A stretch of 6,746 nucleotides of DNA from Actinomycetota bacterium (GTDB taxonomy: Bacteria; Actinomycetota; Acidimicrobiia; Acidimicrobiales; Ilumatobacteraceae): NCBI GenBank assembly GCA_005801025.1, contig SYDZ01000152.1, forward strand, positions 1 to 6,746. Reading direction: 5' to 3'. A program made the position numbers and the translations under genes. A model generated the notes under the pieces. It saw only the letters and a list, made by a program, of their open reading frames with translations. It did not search any database and was not told the DNA's origin. Position 1 is the stretch's first letter. Every line of letters starts with the position of its first letter. Positions 1-5,430 of the stretch are shown piece after piece.

Positions 1-504
1 CTGGTTTGTTATCGCGCCCATCCCCTGCCACATCAGATCCAGCCCCACAAAGAGAGGATAGATGGTTACTCCGTTGGTGTTGCTCCAATCCCCTGACGAT
101 GCACCGACAACTGTGCGCACTATCGCCACTGTGTCATTGCCACCATCGCTGACGCCGCAGGCCACTAAAGCGATCAGACCAACGGCAACTGGCCACAAGT
201 CAATGCTTGGCTGAAACTCCTTGCCACCCGAAGTTTCTTTGCGCCGCACAATACTTTGACCCAAACCGTAGCTCGCTGTCACTGCGACGGTGACTGCGCC
301 AATGTTGCGTATCATCTCGGCCGTTGATGACGACCTCGAAGCAAAGCCGATATATGCTGCACTGACAGCCATCACGACATAGATTGAGCGCAGCAACCAG
401 CCATAGCCCAGACCAACTTCGCGATGACGAGTGGTAAACCAGCAACCCAACATTCCGCCGACCGACCACTGCAGGAAAACGGTCGCGGCATCAAGCTTGA
501 TCAC
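1..504 (-). CDS. Polytopic membrane protein of unknown function (C-terminus outside window)
   Basis: The minus strand is open from a GTG at 504 to the window edge (168 codons, no stop), so the gene is 3'-partial. The translation is clearly that of a membrane protein. It has hydrophobic segments at about residues 5-24, 37-56, 68-84 and 102-118, and a further apolar stretch near 146-160. The loops are short and rich in Arg and Gly, with a conserved-looking loop HREVGLGYGWLLR at 27-39. No ATG, GTG or TTG occurs in frame between 505 and 577, which makes GTG 504 the likely start. The ATG at 453 would cut into the first membrane segment. Only a weak AAGAG lies just upstream of the GTG. I do not recognise the family. 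Position is the inner membrane, and topology cannot be completed without the rest. The gene is divergent from the lipoprotein gene at 577. Confidence 0.75.
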   Translation of the reverse strand, partial: MIKLDAATVFLQWSVGGMLGCWFTTRHREVGLGYGWLLRSIYVVMAVSAAYIGFASRSSSTAEMIRNIGAVTVAVTASYGLGQSIVRRKETSGGKEFQPSIDLWPVAVGLIALVACGVSDGGNDTVAIVRTVVGASSGDWSNTNGVTIYPLFVGLDLMWQGMGAITNQ

Positions 505-576
505 ATCTCTTACGATACGAGCAGCACTGTGCCGTGCGACAATTCCAAAACTGTGACTTCCACCTAGGCTGAGGCG
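505..576. promoter_or_regulatory. Divergent intergenic region between membrane-protein and lipoprotein genes
   Basis: These 72 bases must hold the start signals of both divergent genes. On the minus strand TTGTCG (542-537) and TATCGT (517-512) are 19 nt apart. If they are a promoter, transcription would start at or next to the GTG at 504 and give a leaderless mRNA. On the plus strand GAGG (571-574) lies only 2 nt before the ATG at 577, and GACAAT (538-543) could be a -10. All are weak matches by eye. Confidence 0.3.
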
Positions 577-1233
577 ATGAAATTCCCCCCAGCGAGTCGT
601 CTGACTCTGTCCATGCTTTGCGCAGGAGTGCTCCTTCAGGGTTGTTTCACTGGTGCCAGACCCACGCTTCTCTCCCCCACAACCTCTCCCACTGTGGAGG
701 ATCAATCAGTACAGGCGGTGATCGATGTTTTAGTTTCGGGGACAACATTGACCTTCACCGTCGGCTATCGCGTCCTCACCAAGTTCGGCAATCTTTCTAG
801 CGATGCCGCATTCGCTCATCATCCCGATTTCGGGAACAGCATTTCCATTGGAGACGTGCGTTTCATCTATGCCCCAGATGGCACGTCATCGACATGCTCA
901 ACGACCACGGGAGAATGTAAGCCTGGGATAGACGAGTCGCGTGTTTCTGACCGTCAACTTGTTTCAACAATTTTTCAGAGTTCTGCCATCGAGAGAATCT
1001 TGCAAGACACACGCGTCGCTGTGGGCATGGGTACGAGCACAACTTCGAGTATCAGTGATCAACCCACAACCTGCACGGCGATACCCGTTGTTGATTCCAA
1101 CGCGGCAACTCAGAAAAAGACCTATTGTGCGTTTGACAATCTGGGAGTCCTCGCCAGTCTCGAGACAGCCGATTTATCAGTATCTGCGATCTCAGTCACG
1201 CTCGATGCTCAGGCCGATCAGTTCGCTGGTTGA
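577..1233 (+). CDS. Secreted lipoprotein of unknown function
   Basis: The 218-residue product begins with a lipoprotein signal peptide: a short basic n-region (K2, R8), a hydrophobic core at 9-20 and a lipobox LQGC ending at Cys23, which would be lipidated and become the N-terminus. Gln before Gly is a tolerated but less usual lipobox residue. A Ser/Thr/Pro-rich linker (about 24-40) precedes a globular part with many alternating beta-like stretches. The four remaining cysteines (107, 114, 166, 184) could form two disulfides, as expected of an exported domain. The in-frame stop at 565-567 makes ATG 577 the first possible start, and GAGG lies just upstream. I do not recognise the family and see no catalytic motif. 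The protein should sit on the outer face of the cytoplasmic membrane. It converges on the NlpC/P60 gene with a 20-nt gap. Confidence 0.8.
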   Translation: MKFPPASRLTLSMLCAGVLLQGCFTGARPTLLSPTTSPTVEDQSVQAVIDVLVSGTTLTFTVGYRVLTKFGNLSSDAAFAHHPDFGNSISIGDVRFIYAPDGTSSTCSTTTGECKPGIDESRVSDRQLVSTIFQSSAIERILQDTRVAVGMGTSTTSSISDQPTTCTAIPVVDSNAATQKKTYCAFDNLGVLASLETADLSVSAISVTLDAQADQFAG

Positions 1234-1253
1234 GACCATCAACAACGGGGTTC

Positions 1254-1982
1254 TCACTCGCTGGGATCACCAAAGGTGCTTCGGCGCAGACTAGAAATCC
1301 CTAAAACTTTCAACTCCACTGAACGACCAGGTTCGGGTGAGTGAATCACTCCGAGACCCGAACCCAACCACATCATGATGTGACCTGGATAGTGCACCAA
1401 GTCTCCCGCCTGCGCAGTCCAAATATCTCGCGACTCAGCAGATCGCATCTGCTGAGTTGAATTGCGTTGAATGGAAAATCCTGCTTCGCCCCAAGCGAAA
1501 GTAGTGAGTCCCGAACAGTCCAAGGCCACGCCAGGTTGCATTGCAAAACGGCGATATGGAACTCCCAATTGAGATACGGCGGCAAGAACTGCAATCTGAT
1601 GTTCGGCGTCGGCTCGTGCCCATGCTTCACTTAAACCTCTGCCAGAAATTGACAGTCGCCTGGCGACCAGTGCGGCCACTTGTGTTCGTAGCGCTACATA
1701 CTTCGCCGAGAGCACAGGCGGTCGATCAACACGAGTCATTCCACTACTGACTTCTTCAAGGGCCAGTAATGCCGTCCAAGACACACGATCAAACTGCGGT
1801 AGGGGGCCCTTGCGTTGTGCAGCGGCAGGGGTCGCATGCGCCACGCCGACACTGAGGGGAACCATTGTGGAAACGAGACTCAGAACGACTACTAACACGC
1901 TACGCAGACGACGACCGACGCTTAATCCGTCGGATGGAGAACGACAGGGAAGTTGGTTGTTGGGAGTCAAGGGGGATCTCAT
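1254..1982 (-). CDS. Secreted NlpC/P60-family cell-wall peptidase
   Basis: This 242-residue protein has an Arg-rich N-terminus, a hydrophobic signal sequence at about 28-48 and a likely signal peptidase site after AHA (48-50). A helical-looking, Ala/Arg/Glu-rich segment (about 60-130) precedes the NlpC/P60 domain. The catalytic triad is visible: Cys156 in LDCSGLTTFAW, His201 in PGHIMMWLG and a polar third residue, His214, in VIHSPEPG. The family hydrolyses peptidoglycan stem-peptide bonds, typically gamma-D-Glu to diamino acid, during cell-wall remodelling and division. That function is inferred here. The usual Tyr-x-Trp-Gly-Gly before the catalytic Cys is replaced by PYRRFAMQPG. There are no SH3, LysM or other wall-binding domains. 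ATG 1982 has no clear Shine-Dalgarno sequence, but the next in-frame start (GTG, codon 29) would remove the positive n-region. The gene is divergent from the operon at 2068. Confidence 0.88.
   Translation of the reverse strand: MRSPLTPNNQLPCRSPSDGLSVGRRLRSVLVVVLSLVSTMVPLSVGVAHATPAAAQRKGPLPQFDRVSWTALLALEEVSSGMTRVDRPPVLSAKYVALRTQVAALVARRLSISGRGLSEAWARADAEHQIAVLAAVSQLGVPYRRFAMQPGVALDCSGLTTFAWGEAGFSIQRNSTQQMRSAESRDIWTAQAGDLVHYPGHIMMWLGSGLGVIHSPEPGRSVELKVLGISSLRRSTFGDPSE
1330..1364. repeat. Nested inverted repeat (14-bp hairpin) within the NlpC/P60 gene
   Basis: The outer arms GGTTCGGGT (1330-1338) and ACCCGAACC (1356-1364) are perfect complements. Directly inside them GAGTG (1339-1343) pairs with CACTC (1347-1351) around an AAT loop, leaving a 4-nt bulge (1352-1355). 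The result is a 14-bp, GC-rich hairpin on either strand. It codes for the peptide around the third catalytic residue His214. It also begins 97 nt after the stop of the convergent lipoprotein gene, so it could act as a terminator without a U-tract for that transcript. It could equally be chance under coding constraint. Confidence 0.45.
1369..1382. repeat. 14-bp perfect palindrome CACATCATGATGTG
   Basis: This is a perfect palindrome 4 nt beyond the hairpin at 1330-1364. It encodes the His201 motif (His-Ile-Met-Met) of the NlpC/P60 domain on the minus strand. The symmetry is real, but conserved coding may explain it and no function is assigned. Confidence 0.4.
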
Positions 1983-2067
1983 CGAAGTTCAATCAGTGCT
2001 GCCCGTGGGCGTTCCGTAACGATATCGCAATGAAACCGTAATATTTACCGCACCCCCACCATAAAAA
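1983..2067. promoter_or_regulatory. Divergent intergenic region upstream of the five-gene operon
   Basis: These 85 bases separate the peptidase gene (minus) from the operon (plus). The AT-rich centre contains TAATAT (2039-2044), a fair -10 for the operon. GTAACG (2016-2021), 17 nt before it, is a poor -35. GCCC-GT-GGGC at 2001-2010 is a small dyad. No Shine-Dalgarno sequence precedes ATG 2068; the bases before it are ACCATAAAAA. For the minus-strand gene no convincing promoter is seen. Confidence 0.3.
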
Positions 2068-2724
2068 ATGTCACAAACAGCCGAAAATAAGCCAAACCCG
2101 CTGGTCAAAAGGCAGTATGTCAATGTGAACACGTTGTTCGTTTCCCCCCCTGATGACACCTTGGCGGTGCTCTTGGCGGCCGGGGCGGGATCGCGCTTCA
2201 GCGGTCAATCACACAAGTTGCTTACTGAAATGCCGAACTCGGGTGGAATCACCGTCTTTGAGATGGCTTTAGAAAACCTCTTGCGGGCAAACTTTCGACA
2301 GGTCATCGTTGTCACGGGCGCGACCTCAATCCCCGACGCGTTTGTGCGGCATCAGCAAATCTTGGTGGTCAACAACATTCGCTGGGCTGATGGGCAGGCA
2401 AGTTCGGTCAAGGCTGGTATCCAAGAAGCCATTCGTTTAGATGCCGAGGCCGTCGTTGTCGGGCTCGCCGATCAACCCTTTGTGACGCCCGAAGCGTGGA
2501 GGCTCGTGGCATCTTCACCCTCGCCCATCGCCGTCGCTACGTATGCCAACAAACGCGGCAACCCAGTGCGACTCCACAAATCCGTGTGGTCTCTGCTGCC
2601 CGTCAGCGGAGATTCGGGAGCCCGAGATCTCATCCGCCTGCACCCCGAGCTGGTTTCGCAAGTAGATTGCCCTGGTTCCGCCGCCGATATCGACACACAG
2701 GAGGATCTTGCACAATGGATTTAA
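2068..2724 (+). CDS. MobA/CoxI-like nucleotidyltransferase (NTP_transf_3 family)
   Basis: This 218-residue cytosolic protein has a Rossmann-like nucleotidyltransferase fold. The NTP-binding signature LLAAGAGSRF (35-44) is followed by Lys50, and by DGQASSVKAGI at 108-118. DQPFVT (135-140) carries the metal-binding Asp region, RGNPV (163-167) and GDSGARDLI (181-189) follow, and DIDTQEDL (207-214) closes the core. This order matches MobA-like enzymes of the CoxI/MocA type, which attach CMP or GMP to molybdopterin for molybdenum hydroxylases such as aerobic CO dehydrogenase. CTP versus GTP specificity cannot be read here, and other sugar or alcohol acceptors remain possible. The next gene, coxG, supports a CoxI-like role. 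ATG 2068 follows an in-frame stop (2062-2064) but lacks a ribosome binding site. About 30 residues precede the conserved domain, so GTG 2125 or TTG 2161 are alternative starts. Confidence 0.82.
   Translation: MSQTAENKPNPLVKRQYVNVNTLFVSPPDDTLAVLLAAGAGSRFSGQSHKLLTEMPNSGGITVFEMALENLLRANFRQVIVVTGATSIPDAFVRHQQILVVNNIRWADGQASSVKAGIQEAIRLDAEAVVVGLADQPFVTPEAWRLVASSPSPIAVATYANKRGNPVRLHKSVWSLLPVSGDSGARDLIRLHPELVSQVDCPGSAADIDTQEDLAQWI
2699..2704 (+). promoter_or_regulatory. Ribosome binding site of coxG
   Basis: AGGAGG, a full Shine-Dalgarno core, lies 10 nt before ATG 2715 inside the end of the upstream gene. It fixes the coxG start and excludes the longer open frame that begins near 2496. Confidence 0.75.
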
Positions 2725-3398
2725 ATCACACTTTCACCGTCAATCAACCGATCGCCGAAACTTGGGTCGTACTCACCGACCTTGAGCGAATTGCTCCATG
2801 TCTGGCGGGCGCCGAACTCAAAGAAGTAGACGGCGATGTCTTCAAAGGCGGAGTAAAAATCAAGGTCGGACCGATCGTCGCGCAATTCAAGGGTGAAGCC
2901 CAATTTGCCGAACTTGATCATGTCAATTACCGCGCCCACCTCAAGGCCACTGGTCGTGATATTGGCGGCAAAGGAAATGCCTCTGCCTCAGTCACTGCTC
3001 AACTGACTTCCGTCTCGGCGACAAAGACATCGGTCAGTGTTGTCACTGATTTAGCGATCACAGGCAAGGTGGCACAATTTGGTCGTGGAGCCTTGGCTGA
3101 TATCAGCGAGAAAATCATCGCACAATTCGCCGACAATCTGAACACCTTGATTGACAAAGAAGGTGGCGCAGCAGCCCCCTCACTCAGTGCCGCCACGGCA
3201 GCAACTGCAGTCGGGCAGATCACCGATGCCTCGGCTGACAAACCGACTGTTCGCAAGATTGAGGGACCAGCCGCCGAACCGCTCAACCTTCAGACCTTGG
3301 CTGGCGGAGCCATGCTGAAGCGCTTATTACCTATCGCCGGCGCATTCCTTGGAATCTTCATGTTCTTTGGTCGTCGGCGACGTCGACGCCAGAGTTGA
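2715..3398 (+). CDS. coxG: CoxG family protein (SRPBCC fold) with C-terminal membrane anchor
   Basis: The 227-residue product has an N-terminal SRPBCC/CoxG domain (1-146). Family hallmarks are LTDLERIAPCLAGAEL (20-35), VKIKVGPIVAQFKGEAQF (47-64), GKGNASASVTAQL (85-97) and a highly typical TDLAITGKVAQFGRG (111-125). An Ala/Ser/Thr-rich linker (about 150-200) leads to a hydrophobic segment LLPIAGAFLGIFMFFG (204-219), followed by six Arg and a QS tail. CoxG proteins associate aerobic Mo-Cu CO dehydrogenase with the membrane, and work in mycobacteria points to a role in passing quinone to the enzyme. Here that is by homology only, because no CODH structural genes are in the window. The poly-Arg end predicts a cytosolic C-terminus. 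The protein overlaps the CoxI-like gene and the DUF501 gene, which implies co-expression. Confidence 0.88.
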   Translation: MDLNHTFTVNQPIAETWVVLTDLERIAPCLAGAELKEVDGDVFKGGVKIKVGPIVAQFKGEAQFAELDHVNYRAHLKATGRDIGGKGNASASVTAQLTSVSATKTSVSVVTDLAITGKVAQFGRGALADISEKIIAQFADNLNTLIDKEGGAAAPSLSAATAATAVGQITDASADKPTVRKIEGPAAEPLNLQTLAGGAMLKRLLPIAGAFLGIFMFFGRRRRRRQS

Positions 3399-3859
3399 AC
3401 ACCGAATACAACGCCACTGCCCACGACCGCGATCTCGTTCGTCAACGTCTCGGGCGCGAACCCAGTGGTCAATTCGCTGTCGTCGTACGAGATCTTGACG
3501 GCATGCCGAGCGTCATCAAAAATGCTCCGTTCCTTGATGATGGCACCCCAATGCCCACTCGCTACTGGCTATGTTCGCCTCTCATTGCGATTGCCGTGAG
3601 TCGCCTTGAGGCCGCAGGAGGCGTCGATCAATCTGAAGCCGAGGTTGACTCCGAAGAACTTGAACACGCCCATCGCCGCTATCAAGCAGAACGCGATGCA
3701 GATATTCCTCGCGACTACGCGGGTCCGCGACCCTCGGGAGGCGTGGCTGGGACTCGCACCGGAGTCAAATGCTTACACGCGCATTACGCCTGGCATCTTG
3801 CAGGTGGCGATGACCCAGTTGGCCGCTGGGTGGCTGATCGTCTTCGGGATAACTTATGA
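3395..3859 (+). CDS. DUF501 family protein
   Basis: This 154-residue cytosolic protein matches the actinobacterial DUF501 family, the type found as Rv1025 next to ppx2 in Mycobacterium tuberculosis. Visible family blocks are LGREPSGQFAVVVR (19-32), DGTPMPTRYWLCSP (49-62), SRLEAAGG (69-76) and a C-terminal GVKCLHAHYAWHLAGGDDPVG (123-143, residues quoted to 142 by some alignments). Cys60, Cys126, His128, His130 and His134 are clustered in or near conserved blocks and could bind metal, which is my inference. The function of the family is not known to me. The start is TTG 3395, overlapping the coxG stop as TTGA; no other start lies before the first conserved block and no clear ribosome binding site is present, so it likely relies on coupling. 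The immediate downstream ppx gene is the usual partner. Confidence 0.88.
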   Translation: MNTEYNATAHDRDLVRQRLGREPSGQFAVVVRDLDGMPSVIKNAPFLDDGTPMPTRYWLCSPLIAIAVSRLEAAGGVDQSEAEVDSEELEHAHRRYQAERDADIPRDYAGPRPSGGVAGTRTGVKCLHAHYAWHLAGGDDPVGRWVADRLRDNL

Positions 3860-4785
3860 CGCACTCTGCAGACGACATCGTTGCCGCGATTGACATCGGG
3901 ACCAATTCAACGAATCTGCGAATCGTTTCGCGACGCAACGGCATTGTTGATTCTCGAGTCACCGTTACTCGTCTCGGACAAGATGTTGATCACAACCGCT
4001 CATTGAGCGAGGAAGCGATGCAACGAGTTATATCTTGTCTCGCTGACTATCGCCAAGCACTTGATACTTACGGTTCATACGCCCTACGCGTTGTGGCATC
4101 AAGCGCCTGTCGTGATGCCAGCAATCGCCAAGAGTTTTTCACTCGTGTGGAGAAGACCATTGGCGTTCAAGCAGAATTACTGAGTGGCCAAGACGAGGGC
4201 CGCCTGGCATATCAAGGATCCATCAGCAACCTTGCACTTGATCCAGTTGGTCACCTAATTATTGATATCGGCGGTGGCTCGACAGAGATCATGCTCGGCA
4301 CAACGCAACTTGATATCGCCCGCAGTATTGATGTCGGCGCCGTGCGTATCACCGAACGGCATCTTCGCCGTGATCCACCGGCACCCGAAGAACTCCTCAA
4401 CGCCATCGGTGAAGTTCAGGACCTCTTTGAGGATTTGCTCCGCGAATGTCCAGACATGGCGCGAGCACCACAAATTATCGGTACGGCTGGAACCATTGTC
4501 ACGGTCGCTGCCGTGGAGATTGGTCAACGGGTCTTTGACCCTCTCGGGCTGCACGCTTTTCACCTCACGCGTTCAGCCATTGAGGATGTCTTTCGCACCT
4601 TGGCCACCGAAACTTTGTCGGACCGCGCCCACAACCACGGTCTGCCACGAGATCGCGCTGATGTCATTGTCGGAGGTTGCTGTGTACTGGTGGCCCTGAT
4701 GCGATCTTTAGATGCTGAGGAAATGATCGTCTCTGCGTACAACATCCTTGATGGAGTCTGTGCTGAACTACTAGGCAACCCATGA
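3856..4785 (+). CDS. ppx: Ppx/GppA family exopolyphosphatase
   Basis: The 309-residue protein has the ASKHA (actin-like) phosphatase fold. Its blocks in order are phosphate motif 1 AIDIGTNSTNLRI (11-23), RLGQDVD (39-45), VVASSACRDASNRQEF (79-94), LSGQDEGRLAY (109-119) with the probable catalytic Glu114, phosphate motif 2 IDIGGGSTEIMLG (136-148), GTAGT (209-213) and RADVIVGG (267-274). Family members release phosphate from the ends of inorganic polyphosphate, and some hydrolyse pppGpp, which links phosphate storage to the stringent response. The length is that of short actinobacterial Ppx proteins (about 310-330 aa); the extra C-terminal HD-like domain of E. coli Ppx is absent. ATG 3856 overlaps the DUF501 stop by ATGA. 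Polyphosphate versus pppGpp preference cannot be decided from sequence. Confidence 0.9.
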   Translation: MTHSADDIVAAIDIGTNSTNLRIVSRRNGIVDSRVTVTRLGQDVDHNRSLSEEAMQRVISCLADYRQALDTYGSYALRVVASSACRDASNRQEFFTRVEKTIGVQAELLSGQDEGRLAYQGSISNLALDPVGHLIIDIGGGSTEIMLGTTQLDIARSIDVGAVRITERHLRRDPPAPEELLNAIGEVQDLFEDLLRECPDMARAPQIIGTAGTIVTVAAVEIGQRVFDPLGLHAFHLTRSAIEDVFRTLATETLSDRAHNHGLPRDRADVIVGGCCVLVALMRSLDAEEMIVSAYNILDGVCAELLGNP

Positions 4786-5420
4786 GTAACTTTCAAACCC
4801 ACCCCGCCCGAACTCCAAGCGGTTTGCACTTGTATGGCAATCGCATTTTTTTGCGCTCCCTCACGCCTGCCGATTTCGCTGCTTGGTCTGAGGTGCGGGC
4901 GCGCAACCGCGATTGGCTATTGGTTTGGGAACCACAGAAGTTCAAACATGCTCCAGACCCCGAGACCGATAAAGAGGCATTCCGCGCACGTTGCGCGTTA
5001 CGCGACAGAGAACGTCAAAATGGTTCGGCATACACCTTTGGACTTTTTGTGAACAATGCCTTTGCTGGTGAAATGAATATCAATATGGTGCAGCGTGGAG
5101 CCTTGATGTCCGGCACGATCGGATACTGGATTGACCAAGCCCAAGCAGGCCAGTCATACACTGCCGAGGGCGTCGTCGTGGTGAGTCGTTACGCCTTTGA
5201 AGACCTTGGTTTGCATCGCCTAGAAATTTGTATCGTGCCGCGCAACGAAAATAGTCAGCGCGTCATGGAAAAGTTAAATCTCCGTAACGAAGGTACCGCT
5301 CTTCGATTTCTAGAAATCAACGGTGTCTGGGAAGACCATGTGCGTTATGCGATCACGATTGAAGAATGGCAAGAACGCCGAGAGGAACTCACAAGGGATT
5401 GGCTCTCAGCCAACTCTTAA
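4782..5420 (+). CDS. RimJ/RimL-like GNAT N-acetyltransferase
   Basis: The 212-residue protein is a GNAT of the RimJ/RimL type, which transfers acetyl from acetyl-CoA to the N-terminal amine of a ribosomal or other protein. Visible blocks are IFLRSLTPADFAAWSEVR (22-39), NRDWLLVWEP (42-51), the central strand with GTIGYWID (111-118), the acetyl-CoA loop AQAGQSYTAEG (120-130), GLHRLEICIVPRNENSQRVM (143-162) and EKLNLRNEGTALRFLEING (163-181). The NENSQRVMEKLNL stretch is the classic C-terminal GNAT signature. In the acetyl-CoA loop the usual second Gly is Ser125 (GQSY instead of GxGY). The target is unknown. The gene ends the operon: ATG overlaps the ppx stop by ATGA, and only 10 nt separate its stop from that of the convergent gene. 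No obvious intrinsic terminator lies between. Confidence 0.87.
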   Translation: MSNFQTHPARTPSGLHLYGNRIFLRSLTPADFAAWSEVRARNRDWLLVWEPQKFKHAPDPETDKEAFRARCALRDRERQNGSAYTFGLFVNNAFAGEMNINMVQRGALMSGTIGYWIDQAQAGQSYTAEGVVVVSRYAFEDLGLHRLEICIVPRNENSQRVMEKLNLRNEGTALRFLEINGVWEDHVRYAITIEEWQERREELTRDWLSANS

Positions 5421-5430
5421 ACCAAATTTC

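Larger units (their letters stand above)
2068..5420 (+). other. Five-gene translationally coupled operon
   Basis: Five plus-strand genes overlap head to tail: nucleotidyltransferase/coxG by 10 nt (2715-2724), coxG/DUF501 by 4 nt (TTGA, 3395-3398), DUF501/ppx by 4 nt (ATGA, 3856-3859) and ppx/GNAT by 4 nt (ATGA, 4782-4785). Clear ribosome binding sites are scarce apart from AGGAGG before coxG, so translation probably depends on coupling. The layout strongly implies a single mRNA and similar expression of all five products. Confidence 0.85.

Noticed and set aside
200..469. 89-residue minus-strand open frame
   Set aside because: It overlaps, in another frame, the membrane-protein gene 1-504, whose translation has consistent hydrophobic segments; this frame gives a Ser/Arg-rich sequence with no family features.
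1229..1243. GTTGA/TCAAC hairpin at the lipoprotein stop codon as terminator
   Set aside because: The stem is only 5 bp, A/T-rich, and no T-run follows; too weak to call.
941..1294. 117-residue plus-strand open frame over the lipoprotein gene
   Set aside because: It lies in a different frame of a gene with a good signal peptide and lipobox, and its product is low-complexity and Arg/Ser-rich.
2496..2714. In-frame upstream extension of coxG to give a 300-residue protein
   Set aside because: The extension overlaps the 3' third of the nucleotidyltransferase gene, lacks homologous character, and AGGAGG fixes the start at 2715.
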